Shown: positions 62,618 through 64,000 of the stretch, piece by piece
Numbering within the stretch: position 1 is the first letter of the stretch
Layout: the number at the start of each line of letters is the position of its first letter
From: Mastigocoleus testarum BC008
GTDB lineage: Bacteria > Cyanobacteriota > Cyanobacteriia > Cyanobacteriales > Nostocaceae
Direction: 5' to 3'
Assembly (NCBI RefSeq): GCF_001456025.1
Contig: NZ_LMTZ01000107.1
Coordinates: 150,082-214,081, forward strand
Length of the DNA stretch: 64,000 nucleotides
The notes under the pieces: model-generated
What the model saw: only the letters and a program-made list of their open reading frames with translations
Databases searched by the model: none
What the model was told of the DNA's origin: nothing
Translations under genes and position numbers: made by a program

Positions 62618-62703
62618 TTGGTAATTGGTAATTGGTAATTGGTAATTGGTAATTGGTAATTGGTAATTGATAATTGGTAATTGGTAATTGGTAATTGGTA
62701 ATC
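62615..62703. repeat. STRR of about twelve TAATTGG heptamers
   Basis: Starts exactly at the antiporter stop codon TAA (62615-62617) and runs without break to about 62700, with one TAATTGA variant. Confidence 0.95.
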
Positions 62704-62770
62704 GTAATATTTTTTTGATTGCTGCTTCTAACCTCCAAATCGCCAATACCCAATCCCTGATCGCCCCTAC

Positions 62771-62983
62771 CTAACCTTCCTTCATATAAACAATTGACTG
62801 TTTCCAGATCATAGTTTTTTGTGTATTTTCGCTGGCGAGAAAAACACAATATTGATCTTGCCATAATATTTTTCCGGCTAGTAAGTCTCCTGTCACTAGC
62901 TTTAACTCTACTTGTTTTGCTTCTTTGATCGAATTCTGGAGTTGCTTAACGCTTGGTAATGAAGTATCTAATTCAGTAAGCAT
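62771..62983 (-). CDS. hfq: Cyanobacterial Hfq RNA-binding protein
   Basis: A 70-residue Sm-like protein. Typical of cyanobacterial Hfq are SLPSVKQLQNSIKEAKQVE for the N-terminal helix and the strands VELKLVTGDLLAGKILWQDQ, then FLASENTQKTMIWKQSIVYM. As in other cyanobacteria the usual C-terminal tail and distal RNA-binding residues are missing; these Hfqs act through type IV pilus proteins. Next to and divergent from dapF, the same neighbourhood as in other cyanobacteria. Confidence 0.9.
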   Translation of the reverse strand: MLTELDTSLPSVKQLQNSIKEAKQVELKLVTGDLLAGKILWQDQYCVFLASENTQKTMIWKQSIVYMKEG

Positions 62984-63127
62984 ATTGGTAATGATATATG
63001 TATGTGGTTGGTTTATATGGTTAGTGTTTCGGGATTGCTAATCAACTAATAATTAACGATTAACAATCAGTCACTAAAAATCAACAACTAACAATTTCAC
63101 TACTGTGATAATTCATTAAAACGATAA

Positions 63128-63964
63128 ATGGCAATCGAATTTACTAAGTATCAAGGATTAGGTAACGACTTTATTCTGGTTGATAACCGTTCAAATCCAG
63201 AACCTGTAGTAACTCCAGAGCAAGCAGTTAAGATGTGCGATCGCCATTTTGGCATTGGCGCTGATGGTGTAATTTTTGCTCTGCCGGGTGAAAATGTTAG
63301 TGATTACACTATGCGGATTTTTAATTCCGATGGTTCGGAACCGGAAATGTGTGGTAATGGTATTCGCTGTCTGGCTGCTTTTCTAGTGGATTTGGAAGGG
63401 GATAACAGCAAAAGTAAATATCACATTAATACCTTAGCTGGGGAAATTATTCCTGAAATTATGCCCGACGGTCAAATCAAAGTAGATATGGGTTTTCCTC
63501 GATTACTTGCGGGTGAAATTCCTACTACTCTGGCTCCCAAAGATGAGAAGGTTGTGAATCGACCTTTGGAAGTTGCAGGAAAATCTTGGGATGTTACCTG
63601 TGTGAGTATGGGTAATCCCCACTGTATTACTTTTGTTGATGATGTTGCGGCGATTGAGTTAGAAAAAATTGGACCTCAATTTGAAACTCACTCGGCTTTT
63701 CCCCAGAAAACCAATACCGAATTTATTCAGGTGGTAAGTTCTGACTACGTGAAAATGCGAGTATGGGAACGAGGTGCAGGTATTACTTTAGCTTGTGGTA
63801 CTGGTGCATGTGCCACATTAGTTGCTGGAGTTTTAGCAGGAAAGTGTGGACGTAAAGCGACGGTAGAACTTCCGGGGGGATGTTTGCAAATTGAATGGTC
63901 GGAAGTGGACCAAAAAGTTTATATGACCGGACCCGCGCAAAAGGTGTTTGCTGGGAATATCTAA
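63128..63964 (+). CDS. dapF: Diaminopimelate epimerase
   Basis: 278 residues, full length. The two catalytic cysteines are in EPEMCGNGIRCLA (about residue 76) and TLACGTGACATLV (about residue 223), the standard pair that moves the alpha proton of LL-diaminopimelate to give meso-DAP for lysine and peptidoglycan. Begins MAIEFTKYQGLGNDFILVDN as in the family. Separated by 144 bp from divergent hfq. Confidence 0.97.
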   Translation: MAIEFTKYQGLGNDFILVDNRSNPEPVVTPEQAVKMCDRHFGIGADGVIFALPGENVSDYTMRIFNSDGSEPEMCGNGIRCLAAFLVDLEGDNSKSKYHINTLAGEIIPEIMPDGQIKVDMGFPRLLAGEIPTTLAPKDEKVVNRPLEVAGKSWDVTCVSMGNPHCITFVDDVAAIELEKIGPQFETHSAFPQKTNTEFIQVVSSDYVKMRVWERGAGITLACGTGACATLVAGVLAGKCGRKATVELPGGCLQIEWSEVDQKVYMTGPAQKVFAGNI

Positions 63965-64000
63965 GGATTTTTTGCTACCTGAAGTTCAATCTAGAGACGT

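Overview
The window is chromosomal DNA of a cyanobacterium, most likely a filamentous heterocyst-type one (Nostocales; a Rivularia/Calothrix-like strain is a guess). Direct signs are AT-rich DNA with frequent GCGATCGC (HIP1) octamers, arrays of 7-nt short tandemly repeated repeats (STRRs), a Psb28-type photosystem II factor, cyanobacterial Hfq beside dapF, a CYP110-like P450, a SigG-like sigma/anti-sigma pair, and two DevBCA exporter operons. There is no tRNA, rRNA, CRISPR array or complete insertion sequence.

Layout. 1-6.4 kb: end of an RTX exoprotein, an EamA transporter, trmJ, a class A beta-lactamase-like hydrolase, psb28 and an exported 3D/MltA-like protein. 7.1-12.1 kb: a first devB-devC-devA operon and a cytochrome P450. 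12.2-19.8 kb: a possible CpcS-like protein, an HD hydrolase, an acetyltransferase, and two convergent overlapping AAA-like ATPase genes, one fused to a membrane Cache-HAMP sensor and one to an HTH. 19.9-24.3 kb: gamma-glutamyltransferase, then a PrsW-type membrane protease flanked by four copies of a ~160-nt structured element, two on each side. 24.5-30.4 kb: one signalling operon of GAF histidine kinase, REC protein, REC-EAD protein, EAD-serine protease and a small membrane protein. 30.5-36.8 kb: a nucleotidyltransferase/GHMP kinase pair, a 43-aa ORF, leuS and a gamma-glutamylcyclotransferase-like gene. 37.1-42 kb: SigG-like sigma and anti-sigma, L,D-transpeptidase, ComFB, M23 peptidase. 42.3-46.6 kb: a second devBCA operon divergent from a TetR gene, with two matching 17-bp operators. 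47-59.3 kb: an S8/S53-like protease, a lipoprotein, a three-gene operon (membrane coiled-coil, pentapeptide-like and repeat-motif proteins) and a convergent CHAT-STAND-WD40 gene. 60.2-64 kb: a CPA2 antiporter, hfq and dapF.

How the genes may work together. Several islands look like signalling or conflict modules. The 24.5-30.4 kb operon reads as a phosphorelay whose output is a serine protease, joined through a domain shared by the response regulator and the protease. The 50.8-54.6 kb operon shares a short Asn-Asp-Ala-Ser...Gly-Gly-Asn-Val-Asn motif between two of its proteins and ends 38 bp from a caspase-like WD40 STAND gene. The four-copy element around prsW is the best candidate for an undescribed RNA family. 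Base changes among its copies preserve pairing on the minus strand only, and each copy would end there in a terminator-like hairpin. The STRR arrays repeatedly lie at, or supply, the stop codons of neighbouring genes.
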